From Alteriqipengyuania halimionae (GTDB lineage Bacteria; Pseudomonadota; Alphaproteobacteria; Sphingomonadales; Sphingomonadaceae): 64,000 nucleotides of DNA. Made by a program: the position numbers and the translations under genes. Each line of letters starts with the position of its first letter. The stretch's first letter is position 1. Below, one piece after another: positions 51,954 to 62,830 of the stretch. The DNA is taken from positions 1,798,001-1,862,000 of the forward strand of contig NZ_WTYR01000001.1 of assembly GCF_009827575.1 (NCBI RefSeq). The letters are read 5' to 3'. Below the pieces are notes generated by a model that saw only the letters and a list, made by a program, of their open reading frames with translations, did not search any database and was not told where the DNA came from.

Positions 51954-53139
51954 GACCTCCGGCGATCTGGATCGCCAATCGCTGCGATTCCTGTGGCTAT
52001 ACGCGCTTGCGAGCGCCGGCGGGGCGGTGGCCTATGTGCCTTTTCTCACGATCCTGTTGCCGGTCCGGATGAGCGAGCTTTCGGGCGGGGACGATGTCGC
52101 CCCCCTCGCCTACGCCGCATTTGCCGGCGCGGTGATTGCCAGCCTCGCGAATATCGCGTTCGGCTGGCTGTCCGACCGCAGCGGCAACCGCAAGGCGTGG
52201 ATCGCGACCGGCCTCGTCCTGTGCTCGCTCCTGCTCGTCTCGGTGCAGGCGACCCACTCGCTGGCCGAACTGATCGGCGTGATCGTGGTGTGGCAATTGG
52301 CGCTCAACTTGATGCTGGCCCCGCTGGCGGCGTGGGCGGGCGACATGGTGCCCGACCGGCAGAAGGGCCTGCTGGGCGGTTTGCTGGCCTTCTCGCCGGC
52401 GGCGGGCGCGGCAGCGGGCGCGCTGGTGACCTGGCCGGGCCTGGCCGGAGCCGACACACGGTTGGAGCTGGTCGCCTTGCTGACGATCGCGATGGTCCTG
52501 CCGGTGCTGGTCACGGGCTATGACCGACCGATGCCGCATCTGATGACGCGATCGAGCGAACTCTCCGACGCACCGCGTCCTTCGCGCGGTTTGATCGGAC
52601 GGATGTGGATCGCGCGCCTGCTGGTGCAGATCTCCGAAGCGGCGCTGTTCGCCTATCTGCTGTACTGGTTCCGCTCGATCGATCCGAGCGTGACCGACAG
52701 CGACACCGCACGCGTGTTCAGCATCGTGCTCGTCGCCGCGGTACCGTTGTCGCTGCTGACCGGTCGGTGGTCCGATCGCACCGATCGCCCGATCCTGCCG
52801 CTGGCGAGCGCTGCTGGCCTGTCGGCCATCGGCCTGCTCGTGATGGCGCTGTCGGATACGCTAGCGCTGGCGATGACGGGCTATGTTCTGTTCGGACTGG
52901 TCGCGGCGGTCTTCCTGGCGCTGCATTCGGCCCAGACGCTGCGGGTTCTGCCCCGGCCAGAGACACGCGGACGCGATCTGGGCCTGTTCAACCTTACCAA
53001 CACCACGCCGTCGCTCATCATGCCGCTGTTGACGCTGGGGCTGGTGCCGGGATTCGGTTTCGACGGGCTGTGGCTGGTGCTTGCGGGGCTCGCGCTGATG
53101 GCCTGCCTGCTGCTGGCAACGGCACGCCGCGCGGCCTGA
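51946..53139 (+). CDS. MFS transporter
   Basis: 397 residues with twelve predicted membrane segments, beginning after FLWLYALASAGGAVAYVPFL. The loop 2-3 signature reads FGWLSDRSGNRKAW, where the Asp and Arg-rich pattern is typical of the major facilitator superfamily. It is translationally coupled to the LacI gene and upstream of the GH3 gene, so a sugar or oligosaccharide (for example cellobiose) is the likely cargo. The subfamily is not certain. Confidence 0.9.
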   Translation: MTETSGDLDRQSLRFLWLYALASAGGAVAYVPFLTILLPVRMSELSGGDDVAPLAYAAFAGAVIASLANIAFGWLSDRSGNRKAWIATGLVLCSLLLVSVQATHSLAELIGVIVVWQLALNLMLAPLAAWAGDMVPDRQKGLLGGLLAFSPAAGAAAGALVTWPGLAGADTRLELVALLTIAMVLPVLVTGYDRPMPHLMTRSSELSDAPRPSRGLIGRMWIARLLVQISEAALFAYLLYWFRSIDPSVTDSDTARVFSIVLVAAVPLSLLTGRWSDRTDRPILPLASAAGLSAIGLLVMALSDTLALAMTGYVLFGLVAAVFLALHSAQTLRVLPRPETRGRDLGLFNLTNTTPSLIMPLLTLGLVPGFGFDGLWLVLAGLALMACLLLATARRAA

Positions 53140-53196
53140 CACAAACCCATTGCTGGGCGCTTGATTTCGCCGCGCCACCGTGCCAATCCTCCCGCT

Positions 53197-53210
53197 TGGG
53201 AACGTTCTCA
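53197..53210. promoter_or_regulatory. LacI-type operator (AACGTT palindrome) before the GH3 gene
   Basis: TGGGAACGTTCTCA is a nearly perfect 14-base inverted repeat, 29 bases before the GH3 start. It resembles the sites at 47369-47418, which links the GH3 gene and the TonB receptor to one regulator. Confidence 0.65.
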
Positions 53211-53238
53211 TAAAGAGAACACGGAGAGGAATTCTTAC

Positions 53239-55605
53239 ATGCTCGATCGTCTGCTTCTGTCCGGAGCGTGTCTCGCGCTTGCCGCCTGCGCGGCACAGCC
53301 TGCCGGGATCGCCAGTCCGGCGGACACTACCACCGCCACCATGTCCGAAGACGCGCGGATCGCCGATCTCGTCTCGCGGATGACGCTGGAGCGCAAGATC
53401 GGGCAACTGATCCAGCCGCAGATCAATTCGTTTACCGCAGAGGATATGGAGCGCTATCGCTTCGGCAGCTACCTCAATGGCGGCAATGGCGGCCCCTACG
53501 GCGATGAATTCGCTCCGGCTTCGGAATGGCTGAAACTGGCCGACGAAATGTGGGAAGCCTCGGTCAAGCCGCTGCCGAACGGCGAACCGGCGATCCCGAC
53601 CATGTGGGGCACCGATGCCGTGCACGGCCACACCAATGTGATCGGCGCGACGATCTTTCCGCACAATATCGGCCTGGGCGCGACCCGCGACGCCGATCTC
53701 GTGCGCCGGATCGGCGCCGCAACGGCAGCGGAAATCCGCGCCACCGGGATCGAGTGGAATTTCTCCCCCACCGTCGCCGTCGCACGCGACGACCGCTGGG
53801 GGCGCACCTATGAAAGCTATTCCGAAGACCCGCAGATCGTCGCCCGGATGGGCGCCGCGCTGGTCGAAGGCCTGCAGGGCCGCCAGGGCTCGGCCGAATT
53901 CCTCGACGGCAACCATGTGGTCGCCACCGCCAAGCACTTCTTCGGCGATGGCGGGACCGAACGCGGCGTCGACCAGGGCGACGTCAACGGCGACATCGAA
54001 GAGCTGAAGGCGATCCACGCCGTACCCTATCCCGCCGCGATCGCAGCCGGGGTGCAGACCATCATGGCGAGCTTCAACTCGATCAACGGGCGCAAGATGC
54101 ACGGCAACGAAGCGTTGCTCACCGGCGTGCTGCGCGGCGAACTGGGCTTCGAAGGCCTGGTGGTGGGTGACTGGAACGGCCACGGCCAGATCCAGGGCTG
54201 CACCAACGACGATTGCGCACAAGCGCTGCTTGCCGGGCTCGACATCTACATGGTGCCCGACGACTGGAAGACGCTGACCGAAACGCTGGTCGCGCAGGTC
54301 CGCGACGGAACCATCCCGATGGCGCGAGTCGACGAAGCGGTCACCCGCGTGCTGCGCGTCAAGGCGCGTGCCGGATTGCTCAATGCGCCCAAGCCGTCCG
54401 AGCGCCTGCTCGGCGGCGACTGGGGCGTGGTCGGATCGGATGCGCACCGCGCGATCGCGCGCGAAGCGGTCGCCAAGTCGCAGGTGATCTTGAAGAACAA
54501 CGGCGTGCTGCCGCTGAAGCGCGGGGCCAACGTCCTCGTCGCGGGTCGTGCGGCCGACAGCATTGCGCAGGCCGCAGGCGGCTGGACGCTGACCTGGCAG
54601 GGCGGCACCGAGCTGGAGGACGACATGTTCCCCGGTGCAACCTCGATCTGGGAAGGCATCGAAGATGCGGTCGAAGGCAGCGGCGGCAAAGCCATGCGCT
54701 CGACCGACGGCAGCTATGGCGACAAGCCCGATGTCGCGATCGTCGTGTTCGGCGAGAAACCCTATGCCGAATTCGCTGGCGACCGGAAGGATCTCGCTTT
54801 CCGTGACGAGGAAGGCCTCGACCTGCTGCGCAAGTTCGACGCCGAAGGCATCCCCACGGTTGCCGTGTTCCTGTCGGGCCGTCCGCTGTGGATGAACCGC
54901 GAAATGAACGCCTCCGACGCGTTCGTCGCCAGCTGGCTGCCGGGCGGCGAAGGCATGGGCGTGGCCGATGTGCTGGCCGGCGCGAAGCCTGCCACCGGTA
55001 AGCTCGGCTTCAGCTGGCCCGCGACCTGCGAAGGCGCACCGCTCAACGGCACCGAGGGCGCGCTGTTCGCGGTCGGCTATGGCCGCGCGCTGACCGATAC
55101 CAGCGCCACGCCGACCCTCGACGAGACTTGCGCCGCGCTCGAAGCGGGTGCCGGGCTCGACTGGTTCAGCTCGGGCCGGCTCGCCGATGGCGTGCGCGCC
55201 CGTGCGGGTGAAGTCGACCTCGCCAACATGATCGGCACCGCCCCGCTCGCGACCATGCGCGGGATCGATCGCAACGCGCAGGAAGACGCGCGCGAGATCA
55301 CCATCGCACCGGGCGGCTATATCGAGTTCTTCGGCACCGGAGAAAACGAAGCCTATGTCATCACCTACGATGTGCCCGACCGCCCCATGGGCCGGGTGGT
55401 CATCTCCTCGGGCGGGGCGCGTTTCGATGCGACGCAGGACCTCGGCATCGCCGCGGGCAAGGGCTGGCGCGAAATGGTGCTGACCCAGGCGTGCCTGCCC
55501 GGCCTCGGCAAGACGCTGCGGATCGATTCGGAGCGCGAATTCACGCTGCGCATCCACACGATCCGCCGCGAAGACCTGCCCGAAGGGGCCGAGTGCACGT
55601 TCTGA
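53239..55605 (+). CDS. Glycoside hydrolase family 3 lipoprotein (exo-beta-glucosidase/glucanase)
   Basis: 788 residues. A lipoprotein signal (LLLSGACLALAAC, Cys 17) anchors it to a membrane. The GH3 N-terminal barrel runs from about residue 35 (RIADLVSRMTLERKIGQLIQP), with the substrate-binding KHFFGDGGTERG and the nucleophile Asp in LVVGDWNGHGQIQG. The C-terminal alpha/beta sandwich (KSQVILKNNGVLPLKRG) and a further beta domain of about 150 residues follow, an arrangement seen in exo-1,3/1,4-beta-glucanases. It releases glucose from beta-glucan oligosaccharides, which feeds the transporter and Entner-Doudoroff genes downstream. Start chosen at ATG 53239 with AGAGGA upstream. Confidence 0.95.
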   Translation: MLDRLLLSGACLALAACAAQPAGIASPADTTTATMSEDARIADLVSRMTLERKIGQLIQPQINSFTAEDMERYRFGSYLNGGNGGPYGDEFAPASEWLKLADEMWEASVKPLPNGEPAIPTMWGTDAVHGHTNVIGATIFPHNIGLGATRDADLVRRIGAATAAEIRATGIEWNFSPTVAVARDDRWGRTYESYSEDPQIVARMGAALVEGLQGRQGSAEFLDGNHVVATAKHFFGDGGTERGVDQGDVNGDIEELKAIHAVPYPAAIAAGVQTIMASFNSINGRKMHGNEALLTGVLRGELGFEGLVVGDWNGHGQIQGCTNDDCAQALLAGLDIYMVPDDWKTLTETLVAQVRDGTIPMARVDEAVTRVLRVKARAGLLNAPKPSERLLGGDWGVVGSDAHRAIAREAVAKSQVILKNNGVLPLKRGANVLVAGRAADSIAQAAGGWTLTWQGGTELEDDMFPGATSIWEGIEDAVEGSGGKAMRSTDGSYGDKPDVAIVVFGEKPYAEFAGDRKDLAFRDEEGLDLLRKFDAEGIPTVAVFLSGRPLWMNREMNASDAFVASWLPGGEGMGVADVLAGAKPATGKLGFSWPATCEGAPLNGTEGALFAVGYGRALTDTSATPTLDETCAALEAGAGLDWFSSGRLADGVRARAGEVDLANMIGTAPLATMRGIDRNAQEDAREITIAPGGYIEFFGTGENEAYVITYDVPDRPMGRVVISSGGARFDATQDLGIAAGKGWREMVLTQACLPGLGKTLRIDSEREFTLRIHTIRREDLPEGAECTF

Positions 55606-55691
55606 TTGCCGTTACGCAAAACGAGTAATAGGAAGCGATGCCCGCAAGCCCGGGGCTAGAACCGGGCGCGGGACAGGGAGAGGGAATTTCA

Positions 55692-57185
55692 ATGGCACTG
55701 GCACCCGACGTAGCAAGCAGCACCGATCCGCAGCCGATCGACGAGGATGGCGCGGGCATCAACGCCCCCGGCCTGCAATATTTCGTCTTCGGCCTGTTCT
55801 TCATCTTCGGCGGGATCACCTCGCTGAACGACGTGATCATCCCGAAGCTGAAAGAGCTGTTCACGCTCAACTACACCCAGGCCATGCTGGTGCAGTTCTG
55901 CTTCTTCACCGCCTATCTGCTGATCGGCATTCCCGGCGCGAAGCTGGTCAAGAAGATCGGCTATATGCGCGGCGCGGTGGCCGGGCTTTGCCTGATGATC
56001 CTGGGCTGCCTGCTGTTCATTCCGGCTTCGCAGACCGCGACCTACGCGCTGTTCCTCGGCGCGCTGTTCATCCTCGCCAGCGGCGTGGTGATCGTGCAGG
56101 TCGTGGCCAACCCGCTGATCTCGCTGCTCGGTCCGCAAAAGACCGCGCATAGCCGCCTGACGTTCGCGCAGGCGTTCAACTCTCTCGGCACCACCATTTT
56201 CCCGATCGTCGGTGCCGCTGTGATCCTCGGCAGCCTAGCCAATGTCAGCGCCGACCAGCTGTCGGGCGCCGAACTGGCAGCCTATCGCACCGCGGAAAGC
56301 GAAGCGATCTGGCAGGGCTATCTCGGCGTGGCCGTCCTGATCGCACTGGTCGCACTGGCCGTCTGGCTGTTCCGCAACCGTTTGCCGCATGACGCTCAAA
56401 GCATGGGCGATAATGCACTGGTTTCATCAAAACGATACAATCTTGGTCTCGCGCTCGTCATTGCTGGCGCCGTGATTGCCTCTTTTGTGAGCGGATGGCT
56501 CGGCCTGCTGTTCATTCTCGCGGCGCCGGTCATATGGTTGCACGACAATGATCTCCTCAAGCGGACGCGCTTTGGATACGGAGCGCTTTGCATTTTTCTC
56601 TATGTCGGCGCCGAGGTGTCGATCGGTTCGATCATCATCAATTACCTCCTTCAGTCGGAAGTGATGGCCCAAGGCGGACCTTTCACCGCATGGCTCAACG
56701 GAACGATCACTTATATTTTCAATGACCTTTTGGGCTTCGACGTCGTCCTCGCCCCGAACGCAGTGGAATGGATGATCGGGCTCTACTGGGGCGGCGCAAT
56801 GCTCGGCCGGTTCATCGGTTCGGGTCTTCTGCGCGTCTTCTCGCCGGGCAAGATCCTCGCCTTCAACGCGCTGGGAGCCATCACGCTGATCGCGATCTCG
56901 GCCAACACCACCGGCGAAGTCGCGGGCTACACGCTGCTCGCCTGTGGCTTGATGAACTCGATCATGTTCCCGACAATCTTCTCGCTGGCCTGCGAAAAGC
57001 TGGGCCCGCGCGCGGCGGACGGATCGGGCATCATCAACGTGGCGATTTTCGGCGGCGCGGTCGTGCCGCTGCTGTTCGGCGTGATCGCCGATACCAGCGG
57101 CAGCCTGGCCGTGGCGCTCACCCTGCCCGCGATCTGCTATGCCATCATTGCCGGTTTCGGATATTACGCACGTCGGCCTGCCTGA
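55692..57185 (+). CDS. Glucose/galactose-type MFS sugar transporter (FucP/GluP-like)
   Basis: 497 residues from ATG 55692, preceded by GGGAGAGGG. Twelve membrane segments with the family features FGGITSLNDVIIPKLKELF, LLIGIPGAKLVKKIGYM, and ANPLISLLGPQKTAHSRLTFAQAFNSLGTTIFP. Proton-coupled glucose uptake into the cytoplasm is the likely role, supplying glk and zwf just downstream. The stretch at about 56400-56760 is clearly lower in GC than the rest, as if the middle of the gene had been exchanged. The frame stays open. Confidence 0.94.
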   Translation: MALAPDVASSTDPQPIDEDGAGINAPGLQYFVFGLFFIFGGITSLNDVIIPKLKELFTLNYTQAMLVQFCFFTAYLLIGIPGAKLVKKIGYMRGAVAGLCLMILGCLLFIPASQTATYALFLGALFILASGVVIVQVVANPLISLLGPQKTAHSRLTFAQAFNSLGTTIFPIVGAAVILGSLANVSADQLSGAELAAYRTAESEAIWQGYLGVAVLIALVALAVWLFRNRLPHDAQSMGDNALVSSKRYNLGLALVIAGAVIASFVSGWLGLLFILAAPVIWLHDNDLLKRTRFGYGALCIFLYVGAEVSIGSIIINYLLQSEVMAQGGPFTAWLNGTITYIFNDLLGFDVVLAPNAVEWMIGLYWGGAMLGRFIGSGLLRVFSPGKILAFNALGAITLIAISANTTGEVAGYTLLACGLMNSIMFPTIFSLACEKLGPRAADGSGIINVAIFGGAVVPLLFGVIADTSGSLAVALTLPAICYAIIAGFGYYARRPA

Positions 57186-57254
57186 ACCGTCCCGAAACCA
57201 CCTCGGACCCGGGGCGGGCCTCGTGCGTAGATTGCTTGTAAGCGAAGGAGTACG

Positions 57255-58709
57255 ATGACCGCCCCAGGCGAGACGTCCGCAAAATTGCTGCTGTTCGGCG
57301 CGACGGGTGACCTGTCGCGCCGGATGCTGCTTCCCTCCCTCTATGCCCTGCATGCCGACGGGCTGGTGCCCGACGCGTTGCAGATCATCGGCACCGCCCG
57401 CAGCGAGATGTCGGACGAGGAATTCCGCCAGATGGCGCGCGATGCGCTGGAGGAATACCTGCCCGACGACCGCAAGGATGCCGATGCGCTGGCAAGCTTT
57501 CCCGACCGGCTGAGCTACCAGGCGCTCGACGCCTCGACGATCGAGGGCTTCGACGTGCTGGCCGAAAAGGTCGGCGATACGTCGGGCGGGTTGTCGATTT
57601 TCCTCTCGACCGCGCCGTTCCTGTTCGAACCGACGATCAAAGGGCTGAAATCGGCCGGGCTGGCGGGCGACAATGTCCGCATCGGGCTCGAAAAGCCGCT
57701 CGGCAACGATCTCGCCTCGAGCCGCGAGATTAACGATGCGGTCGCCGCCGTCTTCCCCGAAGACCGTATTTTCCGCATCGACCACTATCTCGGCAAGGAG
57801 ACGGTGCAGAACCTGATGGCGCTGCGCTTTGCCAACATGCTGTTCGAGCCGGTGTGGAATGCCGCCCATATCGAACACGTCCAGATCACGATCAGCGAGA
57901 CCGTGGGGCTGGAAGGGCGGGCCGGTTTCTACGACGATACCGGTGCGCTGCGCGACATGGTGCAGAACCATATGCTGCAATTGCTCGCGCTGACCGCGAT
58001 GGAGCCGCCCAGCGATTTCGACAGCACCGCGATCCGCGACGAAAAGGTCAAGGTGCTGCGCGCGCTGCGGCCCTTGCAGCCGGACCAGAGCGTGCGCGGC
58101 CAGTACGGCGATGGCGCGGTCGGCGGACAGTCGGTCGGCAGCTATGCGCAGGATCTCGAGGACAGCTCGAAGACCGAAACCTTCGTCGCGCTCAAGGCCC
58201 ATGTCGACAATTGGCGCTGGCAGGGCGTGCCGTTCTACCTGCGCACCGGAAAGCGGCTGACCGAACGGCGCAGCGAGATCGTGGTCCAGTTCCGCTGCGT
58301 GCCGCACAATATCTTCGCCCAGCGCGGCGGACAGTTGCAGGCCAACACGCTGGTCATCCGCCTCCAGCCGGAAGAATATGTCCGCCTGCTCGTGATGGCC
58401 AAGGAGCCGGGACTCGACGGCGAAAAGGTAACCTTGCGCGAAGTCCCGCTCGACCTTTCCCTGAGCCAGGCCTTCGCCGGCAAACGCCGCCGCATCGCCT
58501 ATGAACGCCTTCTGCTCGACCTCATCGAAGGCGACCAGACGCTGTTCGTCCGCCGCGACGAGGTCGAGGCGCAGTGGCAATGGATCGATGCGATCCGCGC
58601 CGGTTGGGCCGAAAGCGGCGAAGCCCCCAAATCCTACCCGGCAGGCAGCTGGGGGCCGAGCGCAGCCATCGCCCTGACCGAACGCGACGGGGTGAGCTGG
58701 AATGAGTGA
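57255..58709 (+). CDS. zwf: Glucose-6-phosphate 1-dehydrogenase
   Basis: 484 residues. The NADP-binding LLLFGATGDLSRRMLLPSLY, the substrate/catalytic RIDHYLGKETVQNLMALRFAN and YFRTGKRL-like FYLRTGKRLTERRSEIV are hallmark motifs. It makes 6-phosphogluconolactone, the first step of the Entner-Doudoroff route. The ATG at 57255 follows AGGAG. Its stop lies inside the pgl start region (8-base overlap). Confidence 0.97.
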   Translation: MTAPGETSAKLLLFGATGDLSRRMLLPSLYALHADGLVPDALQIIGTARSEMSDEEFRQMARDALEEYLPDDRKDADALASFPDRLSYQALDASTIEGFDVLAEKVGDTSGGLSIFLSTAPFLFEPTIKGLKSAGLAGDNVRIGLEKPLGNDLASSREINDAVAAVFPEDRIFRIDHYLGKETVQNLMALRFANMLFEPVWNAAHIEHVQITISETVGLEGRAGFYDDTGALRDMVQNHMLQLLALTAMEPPSDFDSTAIRDEKVKVLRALRPLQPDQSVRGQYGDGAVGGQSVGSYAQDLEDSSKTETFVALKAHVDNWRWQGVPFYLRTGKRLTERRSEIVVQFRCVPHNIFAQRGGQLQANTLVIRLQPEEYVRLLVMAKEPGLDGEKVTLREVPLDLSLSQAFAGKRRRIAYERLLLDLIEGDQTLFVRRDEVEAQWQWIDAIRAGWAESGEAPKSYPAGSWGPSAAIALTERDGVSWNE

Positions 58710-59384
58710 GATCGAACGCCGCCGCTTCCACGAAAAGGACGAGCTGAACGAGGCGCTAGCCGCAGAAATCCGCGCCGCGATCGCCACCGGCATCGATCAG
58801 CGCGGCCATGCCCTGCTCGCGCTGAGTGGCGGGAGCAGCCCGTTCCCGATCTATCGCAGCCTCGCCGAGGAGGATCTCGGCTGGGCCGACGTCACGATCA
58901 TCCCGGTCGACGAGCGGCTGGTGCCGGAAAGCGACAAGCTTTCCAACACCGCAAAATTGCGCGACGTGTTCGAACCGGCGGGCGCGCGCGTGATCGGCCT
59001 GTTTCCCGATCCCGAAGAAGACCCGCTGCCCCCGCCCGCGCTCGAAGTGGTCGATCTGCCGGCAGACCTGCTGTGGCTCGGCATGGGCGGCGACGGGCAT
59101 TTCGCGAGCGTCTTTCCCGGCCCCGATTACGATACCGCCTTCGCGACCGAAGACGACACGCTGTTCGTCAATCCCTATCCGCTGCCGCCCGAAGCGCCGG
59201 TTGGAAGGGTGACCATTTCGCCGCACGCGATCGCCCGTTCGCGCCGCCTGATCCTCGTGATCTCGGGCCGCGACAAGCTCGCGGTGTTCGACCGCGCGCT
59301 CGCCGAAGGTGTCGCTTCGCCCTACCCCATGGGTCGTTTCCTCGAGGAGACGCAGCCCAATCTGACCGTTTACGAGGGCCTTTG

Positions 59385-59385
<1 letters not shown>
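58702..59385 (+). CDS. pgl: 6-phosphogluconolactonase
   Basis: 227 residues of the DevB/Pgl type: [38 protein letters not shown], and [18 protein letters not shown], with the catalytic His and Asp region. It hydrolyses 6-phosphogluconolactone to 6-phosphogluconate. The start overlaps the zwf end by eight bases, and the stop overlaps the edd start (TGATG). Confidence 0.96.
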
Positions 59386-61201
<1,816 letters not shown>

Positions 61202-61205
<4 letters not shown>

Positions 61206-62179
61206 GCGACACCACCCGCATCGTCACCGCCGATATCGGCGGTACCCACGCCCGCTTCGCGATCGCCGAACTCGCCGATGGCAAGGTCGTTTCGCTGGGC
61301 GAACCGACCAAGCTGGTCTGCGCCGATCATGCAAGTTTCCAGACCGCGTGGGAGGCCTATGGCGAGACGCTCGACCAGCCTCTGCCGCGCGCCGCCAGCA
61401 TCGCGATCGCCGCTCCGATTGCGGGCGACCTCATAAAACTGACCAACAATCCCTGGGTCGTGCGACCGCCGCTGATCAACAAGAAGCTGGGGCTCGATCG
61501 TCACATGCTGATGAACGATTTCGCCGCTGTTGCGCACGCGGTGGATGGCGTCGGCTCCGAACATCTGACCCATGTCACCGGCCCCGAAGCCCCGCGTCCG
61601 GATGACGGCATCGTCTCCGTGATCGGCCCCGGCACCGGGCTTGGCGTGGCGATCCTCGCGCGGATCGGTGGGCGCGGGCACGTGTTCGCAACCGAAGGCG
61701 GCCATTCGGACTACGCTCCGCTCGACCGGATCGAGGACCAATTGCTCGAACGCCTGCGCGACAAGCACACCCGCGTCTCGGTCGAGCGCGTGGTCGCGGG
61801 GCCCGGCCTGCGGACGATCTTCGAAACGATGGCCGAAATCGAAGGCCGCCCCATGCCGGCCGGCGACGACAAGGCGCTGTGGACCATGGCGCTGAACGGT
61901 GAAGGCAGCCTGGCCGAAGCCGCGCTCGATCGCTTCTGCCAATGCCTCGGCGCGGTGGCGGGCGACATCGCGCTCACCCACGGGCCCGGACCGGTGGTGC
62001 TGGCAGGCGGACTTGGTCTGCGGCTCGCCAAGGTCCTGCCGCAATCGGGGTTTGCCGAGCGCTTTGCCGCCAAGGGCCGCTATCGCAAGCTGATGGAAGC
62101 GCAGACGGTCAGCATCATCACCCATCCGGAACCGGGCCTGTTCGGCGCGGCAGCGGCTTTTGCCAAGGAACACACATGA
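61202..62179 (+). CDS. glk: Glucokinase
   Basis: 325 residues of the bacterial Glk family (ROK-independent). The phosphate motif [17 protein letters not shown] is N-terminal, [12 protein letters not shown] carries the catalytic Asp, [13 protein letters not shown] is the second phosphate motif, and [11 protein letters not shown] follows. It phosphorylates incoming glucose. Start and stop overlap edd and eda by four bases. Confidence 0.96.
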
Positions 62180-62784
62180 GCACCATTGCAGACATCATGC
62201 GTACCGCCCCGGTCATCCCGGTGCTGGTGGTCGAGGACGTCGCCGAAGCGGTGCCACTGGCCAAAGCATTGGTGGCGGGCGGATTGCGCGTGCTCGAAGT
62301 GACGCTGCGCACCGATGCCGCACTCGATGCGATTCGCGCCATGAAGAAGGTCGATGGAGCGATCGTGGGCGCCGGCACGGTGATCGACCCAGACGGGCTC
62401 GACGCCGCGATCGATGCGGGCAGCGAATTCATCGTCTCGCCCGGATTGACCGAACGGCTGGGCCGCGCCGCGATCGACCGCGGCATTCCGTTCCTGCCCG
62501 GGATCGCGAATGCGGGCGACCTAATGCGCGGTCTCGATCTGGGTCTCACGCATTTCAAATTCTTCCCGGCCGAAGCCGCGGGCGGGATCACGGCGCTGAA
62601 ATCGCTCGCGGGTCCGTTCGGCCAGTGCCGTTTCTGCCCCACCGGCGGAATCGGGGCGGATACCGCGCCAGACTGGCTGGCGCTCGATCCGGTGCTCTGC
62701 GTCGGCGGAAGCTGGGTCGCGCCCAAGGGCGCCGCGCCAGAGGAAATCGAGGCGCTGGCCCGCGCCGCCGCCGCGCTGGGCTGA
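62176..62784 (+). CDS. eda: KDPG aldolase (2-dehydro-3-deoxyphosphogluconate aldolase)
   Basis: 202 residues. [20 protein letters not shown], the Glu of RVLEVTLRT, and the Schiff-base Lys in [13 protein letters not shown] identify the class I KDPG aldolase. It splits KDPG to pyruvate and glyceraldehyde 3-phosphate. Besides ending the glucose route, it can take KDPG made by KdgK in the pectin locus at the other end of the window. No second aldolase gene is visible in the pectin locus. Confidence 0.97.
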   Translation: MSTIADIMRTAPVIPVLVVEDVAEAVPLAKALVAGGLRVLEVTLRTDAALDAIRAMKKVDGAIVGAGTVIDPDGLDAAIDAGSEFIVSPGLTERLGRAAIDRGIPFLPGIANAGDLMRGLDLGLTHFKFFPAEAAGGITALKSLAGPFGQCRFCPTGGIGADTAPDWLALDPVLCVGGSWVAPKGAAPEEIEALARAAAALG

Positions 62785-62789
62785 GCCCC

Positions 62790-62807
62790 GAGTCATAAAT
62801 CTGTCAT
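62790..62807 (+). promoter_or_regulatory. Pho box (PhoB binding site) upstream of ppk
   Basis: GAGTCATAAATCTGTCAT matches the PhoB consensus CTGTCATAAATCTGTCAT at 16 of 18 positions, with both direct half-sites nearly intact. It ends 23 bases before the GTG start of ppk and follows the eda stop by five bases. This points to induction of ppk on phosphate starvation. Confidence 0.75.
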
Positions 62808-62830
62808 TCGTGGCCGCCAATCGGTAGGCT

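Noticed and set aside
52861-55557. 898-codon minus-strand open frame opposite the GH3 gene
   Set aside because: Same reason: an antisense shadow of a GC-rich gene.
57186-57254. Possible HexR site before zwf
   Set aside because: I could not find a TGTA-N-TACA-type palindrome in the short gap.
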